DNA of 64,000 bases from Setaria digitata (taxonomy: Eukaryota > Nematoda > Chromadorea > Rhabditida > Setariidae), in assembly GCA_003640385.1 (NCBI GenBank), contig RCAB01000053.1, forward strand, positions 151,975 to 215,974. The letters are read 5' to 3'. Shown piece by piece: positions 25,745 through 37,172 of this stretch. Position 1 is the stretch's first letter, and each line of letters starts with the position of its first letter. The translations under genes were made by a program, and so were the position numbers. The notes under the pieces were generated by a model. That model saw nothing but the letters and a program-made list of their open reading frames with translations. It had not been told where the DNA came from and made no database searches.

Positions 25745-27299
25745 ATGACTGCAGCCCATTCCGCTGCTTATTCGGCCATCGGTCTATCTCTTTTAAGCTT
25801 AGTCATTTGCATCTACTCATTAAGAGGACTAGCATCAAGGATCAGTCTTATAAATACTGAGGTCGAAGAAGAAGCCAAAGAATTCCGTGGAGTGGAAAGG
25901 CACATTCGGTAAATTTATCCCATTTCTCCCATCTATCGTTATCCATAAATGCATAAAAGGCAATAATCATCGACTTTGCTACGATAATTATATAATAGAA
26001 ATGACATTTATAAATGAAATAAAAAGTGTAAATGAAAATATAAAATGAACAGAACGCTTTCTTAGCATCTTTTATTTTTAATTTTTCTTTCAACAAATTT
26101 TTGATTTATGAAATTGTTTCGTACACTTTTGGTTCAGCGATCTCTTAGAGAGTTGAATGGAAAATGAAAAGGAAACAAAAAATAATCATACTGGTTGATA
26201 ATTTTTTGTGTCTTGGTGTTTTGTGATACATTTGGGTATTAATTTGATTAAATGAAATTAGTTGGTCAATCTCTTTAAAAATTCAATAAAACTATGGAGT
26301 CTTAGTATAAAGTGCAAAGCTGATTGACAATTTTAGTTTAAATTTGTATATGCTTTGCTGGAATTTAAATCTCTTAAATTTAGGTTTTCCTTCAAGATAT
26401 TTTTTTTAAATTCCGGCTTTTAGATGTGGTTGTTGAATTCGACCAATAATACTTTTACAGGAATGAATATCGCTACAAGGCGGCCTCGGTGAGCTTTGCC
26501 AACGTCAGAGTGGCAAGGCAAGCCCCTCATTGTCAATGCAATATTAACAACCAATGTCCAGCTGGACCTCCAGGACCACCCGGTTTAAACGGACAAGATG
26601 GAACACCTGGTGAAACAATTTCAGAAACTTTGAGACTCTAAATCTAGAGATTTTTTTTTTTACAAACCGGTCAAGTTTCTAACAAAACTTGACCCGAAAA
26701 TTAAGATTTCTACATTTTTGTTTCAGACATTCAATGTCCAATTTTAATAACTGTCATTTGCAGGTCTTCCAGGGCCAGTTGGCGCGCCAGGCCTTCCTGG
26801 CAATATGCCAGCCATTAATTACAACTTTGAAGGACGTTGTCGTTCATGCCCTAATGGACCACCAGGATTGCCAGGTCCCCCGGGACAACGGGGCAGACCA
26901 GGGGAAAATGGACTATTAGGACCCGCTGGAAACCGTGGTCAAAATGGTAATAGTGGGCCACCAGGTCCTCCTGGCCCACCAGGAGAAGCAGCAACGCCAG
27001 GTCATCCAGGAGAACCGGGTAGACCTGGTCCTCCTGGACCACGTGGTGGAAAAGGATTACCTGGGCCACGTGGACCACCAGGACCACCTGGGCCACCTGG
27101 TTCCCCAGGACAACCAGGTTTGGCAGGAAACCAAGGACTACCAGGACCCCAGGGACCACAAGGACCTCAGGGACAGCCTGGTCCAGATGGACAGAATGGA
27201 CCACGAGGTCAGAGTGGTACACCTGGTGGACCTGGTGAAGATGGTACCTACTGCCCGTGTCCACGTCGACGTGTCGCTGTATCACTGCAGAAAGCTTGA
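25745..27299 (+). CDS. Cuticle collagen
   Basis: Structural collagen secreted by the hypodermis into the cuticle. Exons 25745-25908, 26461-26609 and 26764-27299 join in phase to give 282 residues. The order is typical of nematode cuticle collagens: an N-terminal membrane/signal segment (about 8-29), a conserved non-collagen block, a furin-like RVAR site (71-74), a cysteine cluster CQCNINNQC (79-87), a short Gly-X-Y stretch, an interruption with CRSC (130-133), a long Gly-X-Y domain to about 265, then a closing CPCP and the [11 protein letters not shown] tail. The family forms trimers, and the flanking cysteines cross-link chains. A polyadenylation signal AATAAA follows at 27405-27410. Its exact group (DPY/SQT/ROL/COL) cannot be fixed by eye. 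Confidence 0.94.
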
Positions 27300-27456
27300 A
27301 GTGGAATCTCTGTTAAACTGAAAGCACCCTAGTGATGTTCACTTTATTGCTGAATTCCAGCAGTGAATCAAATGAATTTGTTATGTTCAGTCCTTTAAAA
27401 ACACAATAAAATAGGCGAAAGAGTGAAAAGGAAGTCGTAACTTATCTGATTCACAG

Positions 27457-27647
27457 TGCATCGGACTGAATCAAGTGAAAGTGAAAATCAACTAATATCA
27501 CCGGTTCCGGATTCCTTTCCTGCTCCTCTCCGGAAATCGACAATCAACGAAACTGTCACAATTCCATCGTCTTCATCAAAAAGAATTTTATCTCATTTTA
27601 ATATACTAACACCGGAAATGGCGGAACAATACCTCGCATATACGTGA
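27457..27647 (+). CDS. Possible orphan exon just downstream of collagen
   Basis: After a good acceptor (CTGATTCACAG) a 62-codon frame, entered in phase 1, runs to TGA. It is Ser/Pro/Glu-rich (RTESSESENQLISPVPDSF near the start) and coding-like in composition. It begins 46 bp after the collagen AATAAA. No collagen donor gives an attractive join, so it may be a terminal exon of an alternative collagen form, part of a separate gene, or chance. Confidence 0.25.
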
Positions 27648-28909
27648 AGCATTGAGGAAATTTTTCACAACTGTTGCCTTATTCACCTGAATGATTAAAA
27701 AAGAAACTGGTTCTTTTATTCCAGTCACTATATGATCCTTCAAATGATGGATATGGAAAATGGTCAACTTTATTTAAGTTAATTAAATTTTTGATTTTCA
27801 AAATGAACTTTCACGATGTTTTTAAATGTAAGCGTTAACAGTGGTCCATTATCCAGTTATTCAGAATTCAAAAAAAGAATCAAATGATCAATGGCCATCA
27901 CAAAACGTTGAAATTCTCAACTTTTCTCAATTTATCAAATTTTTCTAGAAGTCAGAGGAATTTGATTTTTGATTTTAAACTTCGAAGAGTATAATCTCTA
28001 GTTAGTAATCTATATGGAACTATATTGACTTGATGTTTGGCTTACAATGAATTTAAATAATAATAGATGAGATTTCTCTGTGATATCTTTAACAAAACTT
28101 TATCAATATCATTGTAATGCAATAAGATGAAAGCTGAAATATTTGCTATTTGTTCAACTTTACATGATTAACATATAGTACAGTGAGTTTTCATTTTGTC
28201 ACGGATTTCTTATAACATGAATGAACAAATATTCGAAAAAGTACTATGGCGTTGAGGCTTATCAATTAGATATCATAGCAATGCGAAGTAAATATGGTAA
28301 TGAGGACAGCAAATGTCTTCGGCTATGAATATGAAGAAATACTTTAATTAATCATTCTAAATAACTCTTATATAGGAATTAAGCGGAAAAAAATTTTAGT
28401 GAAGTCTTCAAGTATAATATGATGATATACAATACTGATTTTATACAAAATGAATTATTTCCGACCTACGAAAAATCTTTTTAATCTATTTCTTTGTCCG
28501 AAGCTCAACTTAATATGTATAGATATCTATTTATAAGAAAATATGCATATATGTTTATCAGACACTTTTCATTAAAATTTGAACTTTTTCTTCCGCCTCG
28601 AAACATCGCAGTAGCAATAGTTCTATTGAAGAGCAATTCCTTCAATTATTAACTTTGCAAGCTTGCATTATTCGAATAGAACAATTAAAAATATTAAGGA
28701 AAAAAGGTAATTAAATTAGCAAAAAGAGCACAAATTATTATGCATTCAAACAAATATGCAATAGTCACTGAGCAGCGGTTGACACAATGATCGATTAATA
28801 TTTTTTTTCAGTAGCTATGCTCGTCAGATAACAAATATAAATGGTGACATTTGACTTCCCAACTAAGATTTGTTATTCGCACTGTTATCTAACAGGTTTA
28901 CACGGCATC
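27648..28909. other. Non-coding stretch
   Basis: AT-rich intergenic sequence between collagen and the saposin-like gene. I see no supported feature. Confidence 0.55.
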
Positions 28910-30113
28910 ATGACTCGGAATGTAAGTTTCTAAAGGTCAAAGGTTATGTGACTCAGAGTGTATCTACAGTTCCACAGTTATTTCATTCATCACCCTATGC
29001 TTCTTCCTCGCTTCTTTTCGTTTCTCATTATAATGACAAATTAATTCAATTCGTTAATTAATTTTCTCAGTAAAGTTAATTCTCTTCATGTTTGTTTTCA
29101 TGTTGATATCGTTTAAGTGACTGTTTGTTCATTTCTTTTTTAAATCATTCAACTGCCTTCACTTAAATGAATGCTTTGTAGTTGGTCCAAGGATGTTAAA
29201 CACAAGGCTTAGTAAACCAGAGCGCATTTTTGTCTGATTAATTCTTTGTGTGAAACAAGTGTTTTTTCGTTATTCCACTGTGCAACAGATCCTAATTTTC
29301 GGCAAAGATCTCCCTTACGTAATTGCCAAATGTACGAAGTATTGATATAATTCGAGACTGCATCATTCCAGAATGGAAATGTTTCATTGATAAGGGTTTT
29401 AGATGCATATCACACTGTTTGCCAACGTGATGTTCCTCAGCTGTTTACCATTATCAATGCTGTCTGCTACTGAACAATCCACGAAAATGTGTCACCTATG
29501 CTTGCAAGGAGCAGTTGGAATCATTCACCGCTTAAATGATAGCAAGGTTCTTTTCATTAATTAAGGAGTTTATCACCAATACATCTTATATAGTTGCAGT
29601 TATGATCATAACATTCATTTACGTGGCTGATTGATAGCACAGGGTTGATCAGTTCTACTTTATAAATCAGTCATCATATTAAATAGAAATGATTAAAATA
29701 AGAGCCTTTTACGGTTATTGTTATTCTAAACTACTCATAAAAACAGTTAAATTCGGTGCTGAAAGCTCACTTTTTCAGCATAATAACACTTATGCATCAT
29801 AGTATTCTCGAAAGAGATGAAGCATTAGGAAGTACAATCCTTCAATTGATACTGTAGAAAATTATCATAGCAGCATATGTGATAGGAAGGATGGAGAGAT
29901 TACTATCATTTCTTATCAAATTTATTTCAGGCTACAATTCTTGCAAAAATCGATGATGAATGCAATGCTTTTTTGGGGACAGATATGACATTATACCGTA
30001 TATGCGTTACGACACTAAGCAAAATTTACTTGAAAATGATAGAAAAGTTGGAGAAAGAATTTGATCCGAACAGTTTCTGCACGAAAATGCATGCTTGCTC
30101 GAAAAATTTGTAA
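28910..30113 (+). CDS. Saposin-B domain secreted protein (SPP-like)
   Basis: Small secreted saposin-like protein; relatives bind or permeabilise lipid membranes and act in digestion or antimicrobial defence. Core exons 29403-29546 and 29931-30113 join in phase 0 and give 108 residues starting MHITLFANVMFLSC, a clear signal peptide. The mature part has the six-cysteine saposin pattern: CHLC (Cys 30 and 33 of the core form), Cys59, Cys73 fourteen residues later, then CTKMHAC (Cys98 and 104), with amphipathic helices between. A tiny upstream exon (28910-28921, encoding MTRN) ends at GTAAGT and joins in frame to the first core exon, directly after its GTTTTAG acceptor. I start there, but the inner ATG at 29403 is an equally good initiator and the upstream piece may be 5' UTR. 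Short exons hide this gene from simple ORF searches. Function is inferred from the family. Confidence 0.87.
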
Positions 30114-31947
30114 AATCTTACCTGTATATTATATTAGTATTATCATTTCTTCTTTTGATTCACGGAAAATCTTACAGACATTGTTGTGTAAAGTCTTTTC
30201 CTCGATAATTCTGGAATGAAGAAAAAAACATCTGTCCTCACAAAATTTTTTTTTTATCAAATCTCATACTATATCATCATTATTTTGTAACATTGTTACA
30301 GAAAGTGTTTTTAAATTTTTCACTCTGTTTCCTAATTTCCTATTCCACGATATCTCTTAAATAATACTTTTTTATCAACAACGAATTTTCTTTATCCATA
30401 GTTTTTTAAATCACTTCAAAATACCAATTTTGCATCACCATGATGTCTTTATCGTAGTACTGCAGGCTTGATTGGCAAGTTTCGTTGTTTGCATCCATTT
30501 TTTTTTTGCAGATTTTTCTAAAAGTGACAGTTGTTCTCTTACGAATTTGTTTGGCCAATACAAACTGTCGCACTAAAATAAGCACGGATTGATTAAATGT
30601 TCTCTTGAAGTTCAAAATTGGTGTTTATGAAGGCATAGCAATGGAAGAACAAAACATCATTCATATTTTGTTTTAAGCTCGAATTACTTCTTGTCTCACT
30701 CACAGATCGCTAGATTACTTTTCGATTCCACCACAGGTACGCTAACTTTCACGTTACTTTTAACTTCTGTTTTACTCATTTATAAAGTAATTTTTTTCTA
30801 AATGTAAAAACAAACTGCTACAAGCAAATAAATTTAAAAATAAGTTCGAAAAATAAAAAAAAAATTCATTTTGTATCGTTGTCACTCCAGTCCTCCTGCT
30901 GAAAAAAAATTCACATCATCCATTTATTTTGAAAGTTTCTACAATAAATTGGCTGAATTCTAGTCAAAAATTAATTTATTTTAGGCAGATTAATGAATGT
31001 AACACCTAACAGAAATTAATTTATTTTAATTCATGTGTATCGAACCTACTGCATAGCGGTTAGCTGTTGCAGTGCTACAAAATATGAAATTAAACTAAAT
31101 TTGCATTCCAAATTAAATTATTTTTTAATAAATTTCGATTAAACTGTATTAATAAAAATTTTTTCAGAAGACTAGCGTTCGATTAATTTTGTAGTTTTGC
31201 CATCGTTAGTAATTGTGATTATCACTTCTCAAATAACTGGATGTATAACTGATAATCATATCTGTTTACAAAAAAAAGATCTTTTTCTTATATTTGACGG
31301 AATTATGTTTGAAGTAAAGGATCACTGGCCTGTTAATTAATTATATTTTATTGGATATTTATGTAGATTAAAAGATTAATGAATGTAACATCATACAGAA
31401 CATTCTGATTGCTGAAAAGTAGATAAAAGGACCTATTTCTGAAAGTTTTATTTTTTTTTTTATTACTAGTGATATTGTAGACATTGCATATTGAAACTTC
31501 TTGGCTCTTATCATGTGATCGATTTTGAATTTAATTAGATCCAAAAACAAGACAATTATTGATAAAATTATGCATTCTTCTGATTCAATTTCATCAAGTC
31601 ATAATGATAGTATTTCAATTTATAACCAATTTAAATATCAAAAACAGTGATAAATTAATTGCTAAGCAGTATTCGCATACAGCCGAAAGCTTATTAAACA
31701 GAAATGAGCAGTAGCAATAATGTAATTGAAGTAACAATAAATTCGAATTCCGGATAATCTCTCAGTCCCTCAATAAAATTCCATCAGCATGACTTTGATA
31801 ATCATCCCCATGTGAAATGCATTTCCTAAAGATTTTGAAACATTTTAAAATATTTACCCTCGCTATAGTTCTTTATCTAATTCCATGTCTCTCGATTTTT
31901 TTTTTCTTTTTTGAAAACCTGAGTTTCGATTAATTATTTTTAATTAC
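30114..31947. other. Non-coding stretch
   Basis: AT-rich sequence downstream of the saposin-like gene. I see nothing supported. Confidence 0.55.
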
Positions 31948-32250
31948 TTAACTCAATTCATATTCAGTTTTCCGGTTCGAATTTTTGATTGCAGTGGAAA
32001 ACATCACTAGCACCTGTGCTAAATAACTTAAATTAGTGAGAAATTTAGGGAAGCAATAAATTGGCTTGTCGTTTTCCCTGCTAATAACAATAACTTTTGT
32101 TTTGCTTTCTCTTAAAAAATTCAATGGATTATTTGGGCGAAGTACAACGGAAATGTGCATTGCAGTATAATTCACTTTTATGAAAAGAGCAGAACAAACT
32201 CTGTGTACCAAAGCTGCACTCTTGAGAAATTGGAAGAAAGAAAACTTCAC
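31948..32250 (-). CDS. Hypothetical 100-residue ORF
   Basis: One of the longest uninterrupted ATG frames in the intergenic DNA. It begins MKFSFFQFLKSAALVHRV, weakly signal-like, and contains SRENDKPIYCFPKF. A possible donor (CAG then GTGCTA) lies near residue 79. There is no homology or partner exon, and a chance frame is as likely as a gene. Confidence 0.25.
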   Translation of the reverse strand: MKFSFFQFLKSAALVHRVCSALFIKVNYTAMHISVVLRPNNPLNFLRESKTKVIVISRENDKPIYCFPKFLTNLSYLAQVLVMFSTAIKNSNRKTEYELS

Positions 32251-34095
32251 CTCAAAGTGTGGAAAAAAACGAAAACAACAATGTCCTCTTTCTTTTTTTC
32301 TCTTCCCCTCTGTCTCTCAGAAACAACTTCAAAGTGATTTTGCTAATTTTGTTTTTTTTTTTCCTGCTTATAAATGTCAGAACATTGCAGAATTTGATAA
32401 AGCTTAATGCGCAAAAGCATACAAACTTTATTCATCATGCTTCTTTCACTTTCAAGAGTTATTTGACCTCAACTTCAGTATCTATTCTTTTTTCCTTTGC
32501 ATCAAATGTTACTCCCTTCGAAAAATAAGTGGAAAACGTGGCAAGTTCTCGAGTTTTTCTTCTAAGTTAAAAAAAAAAAAAACTTATTAATTTGGAAAGT
32601 AAACGAAAAATATTTAATGTTGTGATTTGTCAAACTTACTAGTTAGTATATAAAGTTGAGGTTCTTACACACCCAAGAAAAAGCAGACTTGAGACTTTCA
32701 TTCTCGAATAATTAAAGTGGAACCTTCAGCGTAAATTCCAAATCCTTTTTATGAAAAACCCGTAAATTTTACACAAGTTCTGCAGTTCTTTGAAACTCAA
32801 TTATTTTCTCATTAATTTTATTCTATAAGGTGCAATACTTCCCCTAGAACTATACAGTTTGTTTTTTCTTCATATTTAAATATTTTGCATCAGCTGTAAA
32901 ATGAGCAAACCCTGCAAGTGACCGAAATTTTGGATAACTACAGAAGAAAGTTTACTTAACAATAATTCGTAGTAAAAGTATTTATCTAAAAAAATTACAA
33001 CGTACAAAATTTACAGGCAATATACATTCGTTTCAGAATTTCAATTAAGTTAATATGCAACTTTCTTTAATCCTTCGTTATTTTTACAGAAAATTTTAAA
33101 TAGAAGAATTCTTCTTAGTTTCAGAAATAAATGAGATCGCAGAGTATCACGTATTTCCTGAGATATCTTCTTTTCTCTTGCAAAAACGAATGATAAGAAA
33201 GGAATGATAAAGTGCGGTTGTACTTCGAGCCACTAATTGATGTACTTCTGGATTCAACTTTGAAAACTTTAAACGAAAAACAAGGAATTCACACGAATAC
33301 GGTAACTATCCTCAAACGCTCAAATTCAATTAGACAGCATCTGATGCACGGTCAATCTAAAATAGCTTATCTACTTTTCACTATGAGAATCAAAAAAATT
33401 CGATGCATCTGTCATAGATTTTATAAGTTCCAGTTAGAATTATTCTGAAAGAATTTATATAAAAAGATTTAATGAAATTAAAAACCAAATCGGAAAAGTA
33501 ATACTGCAATATAGGCATTCAAGCCATGCTTAATGGAGTGGAAATGAGCAGTTTTCACTTGACTACTGTTACGTTGTTACGTTGCTGATATCTAAATTAC
33601 CATTAACTTCTTTATCATCACTCTTAAAAAAAAAGAAAAGCATGCTTTGATGGCAATTTTTCATCTTGCTGCATACCTTTTAGATTGGAAATGCATTTCC
33701 GACATAAAGATTAAAAGTGCCACCTAAAGTTAGATAAAGTCCAAGGTAAAAGTTGAAGTAATTTCAAATTATAGCCACAAATAAGCCAAAAAGTTGGTGC
33801 CTTTTTAGTTGGAAATATTCGAGCTATAACTGTCCAAAAGATATTTTAAATCCAGCAAACGGCTAGATCAAAGGTGGTTACAGTGATTTAATATTTAAGG
33901 TTGCAATAGCTATAAGCTTAGACATACTTTTGCGGTAGAATTGATGGTGAAGAATTAAATGATGGTCGGCCAAATCTCAATTATTGCAAGGGATCAATTT
34001 AGAGATACCTCAACTTTTGAAATCGTCCCAAGGACTAAGTCACTCCAAACAAATTGAAGATCTTTTGTTTGTTGAACCTCATAACAGCAGCAATT
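32251..34095. other. Non-coding stretch
   Basis: Low-complexity T-rich and A-rich sequence. Several overlapping plus frames at 32155-32528 are T-tract artefacts. No supported gene. Confidence 0.5.
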
Positions 34096-34374
34096 TCAGT
34101 TGTAAAAAATCCTTGTTGATATATTTATGTACGCATCATATTGTCTTGCCCTTCCATTCTCCTTTAATCTCCTAAATTTCTGAAAATAAGACAAAGTTTT
34201 CTTGAAGAAATGATTCCATTCTCGAGGTGCAACCTTATCATTGCCTTCTTTGGGATATTGAAGGCAGAATGTAATTAGCCTTGCTCGAAAAGATGAATGA
34301 TAGATCCTTCTCTCATTTAGGCAACACATTTTCATTTTTTGAAATATGAATGGCTTTGCGCTGCTGCAGCGCAT
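34096..34374 (-). CDS. Hypothetical 92-residue ORF
   Basis: An ATG frame with balanced, basic composition (for example APREWNHFFKKTLSYF and RRLKENGRARQYDAY). It is longer than most chance frames nearby, but I recognise no domain, signal peptide or splice partner. It could be a single-exon gene, an exon, or chance. Confidence 0.28.
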   Translation of the reverse strand: MRCSSAKPFIFQKMKMCCLNERRIYHSSFRARLITFCLQYPKEGNDKVAPREWNHFFKKTLSYFQKFRRLKENGRARQYDAYINISTRIFYN

Positions 34375-35784
34375 AATTACGTATGGAAGGGCTTTGTACT
34401 TTGCACCTTCTTTTTTTAAATGTATTTAAGAAGTAAAAGACTTTATGTCCTGGGGCGTGTCGACTAAAGCATTTATAAATTCAAAATAAACTAGGCTTTT
34501 ATTGCTAAGGATTCAAAGTAGTCACAAAGGAAAGCTTCTTCTGTCTTGTTGATTCTCGGCGTTACGGTAAGAATTACCTCTTCTCCTTGGTATACCTGTG
34601 TATCTTACTAGTCCACCTCAATCCTGTTCCATCCCGTAGCTGAAGTTTTTTCCGCAATATGGTAGCTGAAGCAATCATCTGATGGGTATGATAGAACAAG
34701 TAGTTGAAAAGAGATTTTGAACATAGCTATCGGAGAAGGAGCGGTACAGCATGGTGAAAAAAGACATTCTGTTTTAGTCGAATCAAATTATTTCATTTTT
34801 TCGTCATTCCGATAGAATATGAAGTATGGCACTGCATATATATATATGCGTATATCATATAAGTATATCATATATATATGATATACACTACATACGTGAG
34901 CTTCACGGAACAAATTAAGCAGATTAGATGTGAACATTTCATCTTCATCGTTGAGTGATTATCAGTGATTCTACAGTATTTCGAGTTGTATCACGCAAAA
35001 GCAGTAACGGTTAGCAGATGAACTGATTACATGGATGGTTTTAAAAGCGATTTTCATCCGTTTTCTTTATCAAGATGATCCGCACTAATGATTGAGAAAT
35101 ATTTCCAGCTAGATAGAAATTCATTCACTCTTTACTTCCGGCTGTGCCATAACATTCAGTACGCAATAAGTCGTTAAATTTATCTATTGCTTAGATTTTA
35201 CTTAAAACAATTTGTTATGAATCTTCTATTTCAATTAATTCTGCCTTCATTGGATAGAAAACAAAGACTTCAGAAAAATGCACTACCAAACGAACAGTTT
35301 AGGTGTCTTATCCAAGTTGTTCCTCAAAAAATGCAACCATTTGAGATGATCGAAAATTCATTCTTTTGAGATGCATAAAAGGATTAAAAGAGCGAAAGAT
35401 TTTATTCCTTCGTCATCTTTCATCAGTTACTTATCCACCTGCTAATTATTACTCTTCTCATCATTTTATTTAATTATAGATTTTTTTTTTTTTTGGAAAC
35501 CATAAGTATCATTACTACACAAAAAAGAAAAATCGCCACAATTAATCTAGGAAACTGAAAACGGCAATTATCAGTTTTGTAAGATGAAATGGAGTAAATG
35601 GATTAATTTATGCAAAAAGTTCAAGAGAAACGAATTAAAGGCACCTGTTAGAAATAAATCAACACTTATCTGACTGACTTTTGTTTTATGTTATATTTCA
35701 TTTCATAACAAATCGTATATAACATCATTCAGTTTAGCGTACTGAATGATTATTAGAAATGTTAAAGGGCTGTTAAACTCATAA
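34375..35784. other. Intergenic region upstream of the insulin-like gene
   Basis: Mostly non-coding. Contains an AT/GATATA simple repeat at about 34835-34886 and a weak 50-codon plus frame starting at 35217 (MNLLFQLILPSLDRKQR) without support. Confidence 0.5.
34835..34886. repeat. AT-rich simple repeat
   Basis: Runs of TATA broken by GCG and CATATA units, partly self-complementary (CATATATATATG). Confidence 0.7.
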
Positions 35785-35791
35785 GTTTCAG
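35785..35791 (+). promoter_or_regulatory. Acceptor directly before the insulin-like start codon
   Basis: GTTTCAG abuts the ATG at 35792. In nematodes this fits a spliced-leader trans-splice site giving a near-zero 5' UTR, or the end of a 5' UTR intron. Confidence 0.5.
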
Positions 35792-36936
35792 ATGATTCAG
35801 AAAATTGTACTGTTAGCAATATTCACGCAAATAATGGTAATTAATGAGTCTCTGGCAAAAAAAAGATTATGTGGGGAAGCACTATATCGACATTTGACGA
35901 GGGTTTGTACATTTGGATATGAGACGATACCATGCTTCAAGTCTCGATTCGCTTCACTAATAAGCGAAAAAGCTAACAATACTAACAAGAGTAAGCTACT
36001 TTTGAAATAATTTACTTCACGAATGATGTTCAATCCACTTACAAACTGACTAATTAAGATATAGGTTTAATTAATTTTAAAAAATGAGATTAGCATATTA
36101 TTTAAAATTTATCATCGATTTCATGGTATAGTTGTGCTTCTTCCAATCACAGACTGTCTCAGTTAATGTTTAAAAGGTCCAGAAAATAATACGTTTCTAC
36201 AAATGGTAACATTCCTAATTTCTTTACAATATATTGCAATTAGTCGCATTCGAACATTTCGACTAACAATCAAATTTAATAAGTTAATGTGTGTTTTAAT
36301 AAACTGAAAAGAAGCGATGCAGTGCAGCACTTACTGCTGATTAGAAAATTAGGACTTTATAGTGCTCTAATTGCGAAATTTCATGAAAATCTATTAACTT
36401 TACGCATTTCACAACCCATCCAGTGCATTCGATTGATTTCATAAATTTTATTTCTTCTGAAGTAGAAATGAGTGATAAGAGAGACAGTTATTGGAGTTGT
36501 TCTATCCTATGGAGTACAGTCATTATTTATGGTTAAAGAAAAGCAATAGTTCAGTCTGAAAGTGTATGAAATTAGGATTTTACGGGAACCAACAAGGAAA
36601 TTCGACTAAATTACGCTTTTTGTCAAAGGGGATAGCTCCTATTTATGTGTTAAAGGACATGTAAGCTTTTCACGTAAACATCATTATGACGAAACAAACA
36701 AACTGTTAATTAAATTCATTTAGGCATCTAAAAACTGCGAAGATAATGACAATATTCTTTCAGGCCTTAGTGGTAGGGCAGTTGTTGGAATAGCAAATCA
36801 TTGCTGTCAGGAAGGTTGTACTGTGCTGGATCTGAGGACAACTTGTTGCTTCAAGCTATCCTGTCTCAAAAAATGTTATCCAAAATCTAATTACGAAAAA
36901 CGTGTTAAAAATGCCGAAATTGTTCAGATAACTTAA
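35792..36936 (+). CDS. Insulin-like peptide precursor with ten cysteines
   Basis: Secreted peptide ligand expected to act on the DAF-2-type insulin receptor. Exons 35792-35990 and 36764-36936 join in phase (GTAAGC donor, TTTCAG acceptor) to give 123 residues. A signal peptide (1-22) is followed by KKR and the B chain: Cys27, eleven residues, Cys39, then an extra Cys48. A linker with a possible N-glycosylation site (Asn62) leads to the A chain, which starts GIANHCCQEGC. Its spacing CC-x3-C-x8-C (Cys80, 81, 85, 94) is the vertebrate insulin pattern. An additional Cys95 pairs logically with Cys48, as in the nematode class with a fourth disulfide. Unusually, a 28-residue tail follows with Cys100 and Cys104 and many lysines. 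C-peptide processing sites are weak (SGR before the A chain), so it may stay single-chain. Whether it activates or blocks the receptor cannot be told. Confidence 0.9.
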
Positions 36937-36968
36937 CGTTTGTATGATTATTATATACATAACACAAT

Positions 36969-37172
36969 ATGTTCACCTCGACAGTCATCATGCTAATACT
37001 TTCGATCATTTTCAGTAAGATGGAACAGGTACTTAAGTTCTCATTTCATTTGTCGATGATTTCTTCTTATCAAAATATGATTGTACAGAGAACTTCAGCT
37101 CCTTCAGAATCCTGTCACATAAGCGTATTACCAAGGAAAAAAGAGTCACAAAGGCTAATCGAAAAACACTAA
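36969..37172 (+). CDS. Possible short secreted peptide immediately downstream of insulin
   Basis: An ATG frame starting 32 bp after the insulin stop encodes a strong signal-like start (MFTSTVIMLILSIIF). The frame is open for 67 codons, but internal donors (GTAAGA after 37013, GTACTT after 37028) and the acceptor TGATTGTACAG ending at 37087 allow a short intron; both joins stay open. It may be 3' UTR of the insulin gene or a second peptide made from the same transcript region. No homology is recognised. Confidence 0.25.
   Translation: MFTSTVIMLILSIIFSKMEQVLKFSFHLSMISSYQNMIVQRTSAPSESCHISVLPRKKESQRLIEKH

Noticed and set aside
26851..27321. Long His/Val/Leu-rich ORFs on both strands over the collagen
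   Set aside because: They are alternate-frame readings of the Gly-X-Y repeat DNA.
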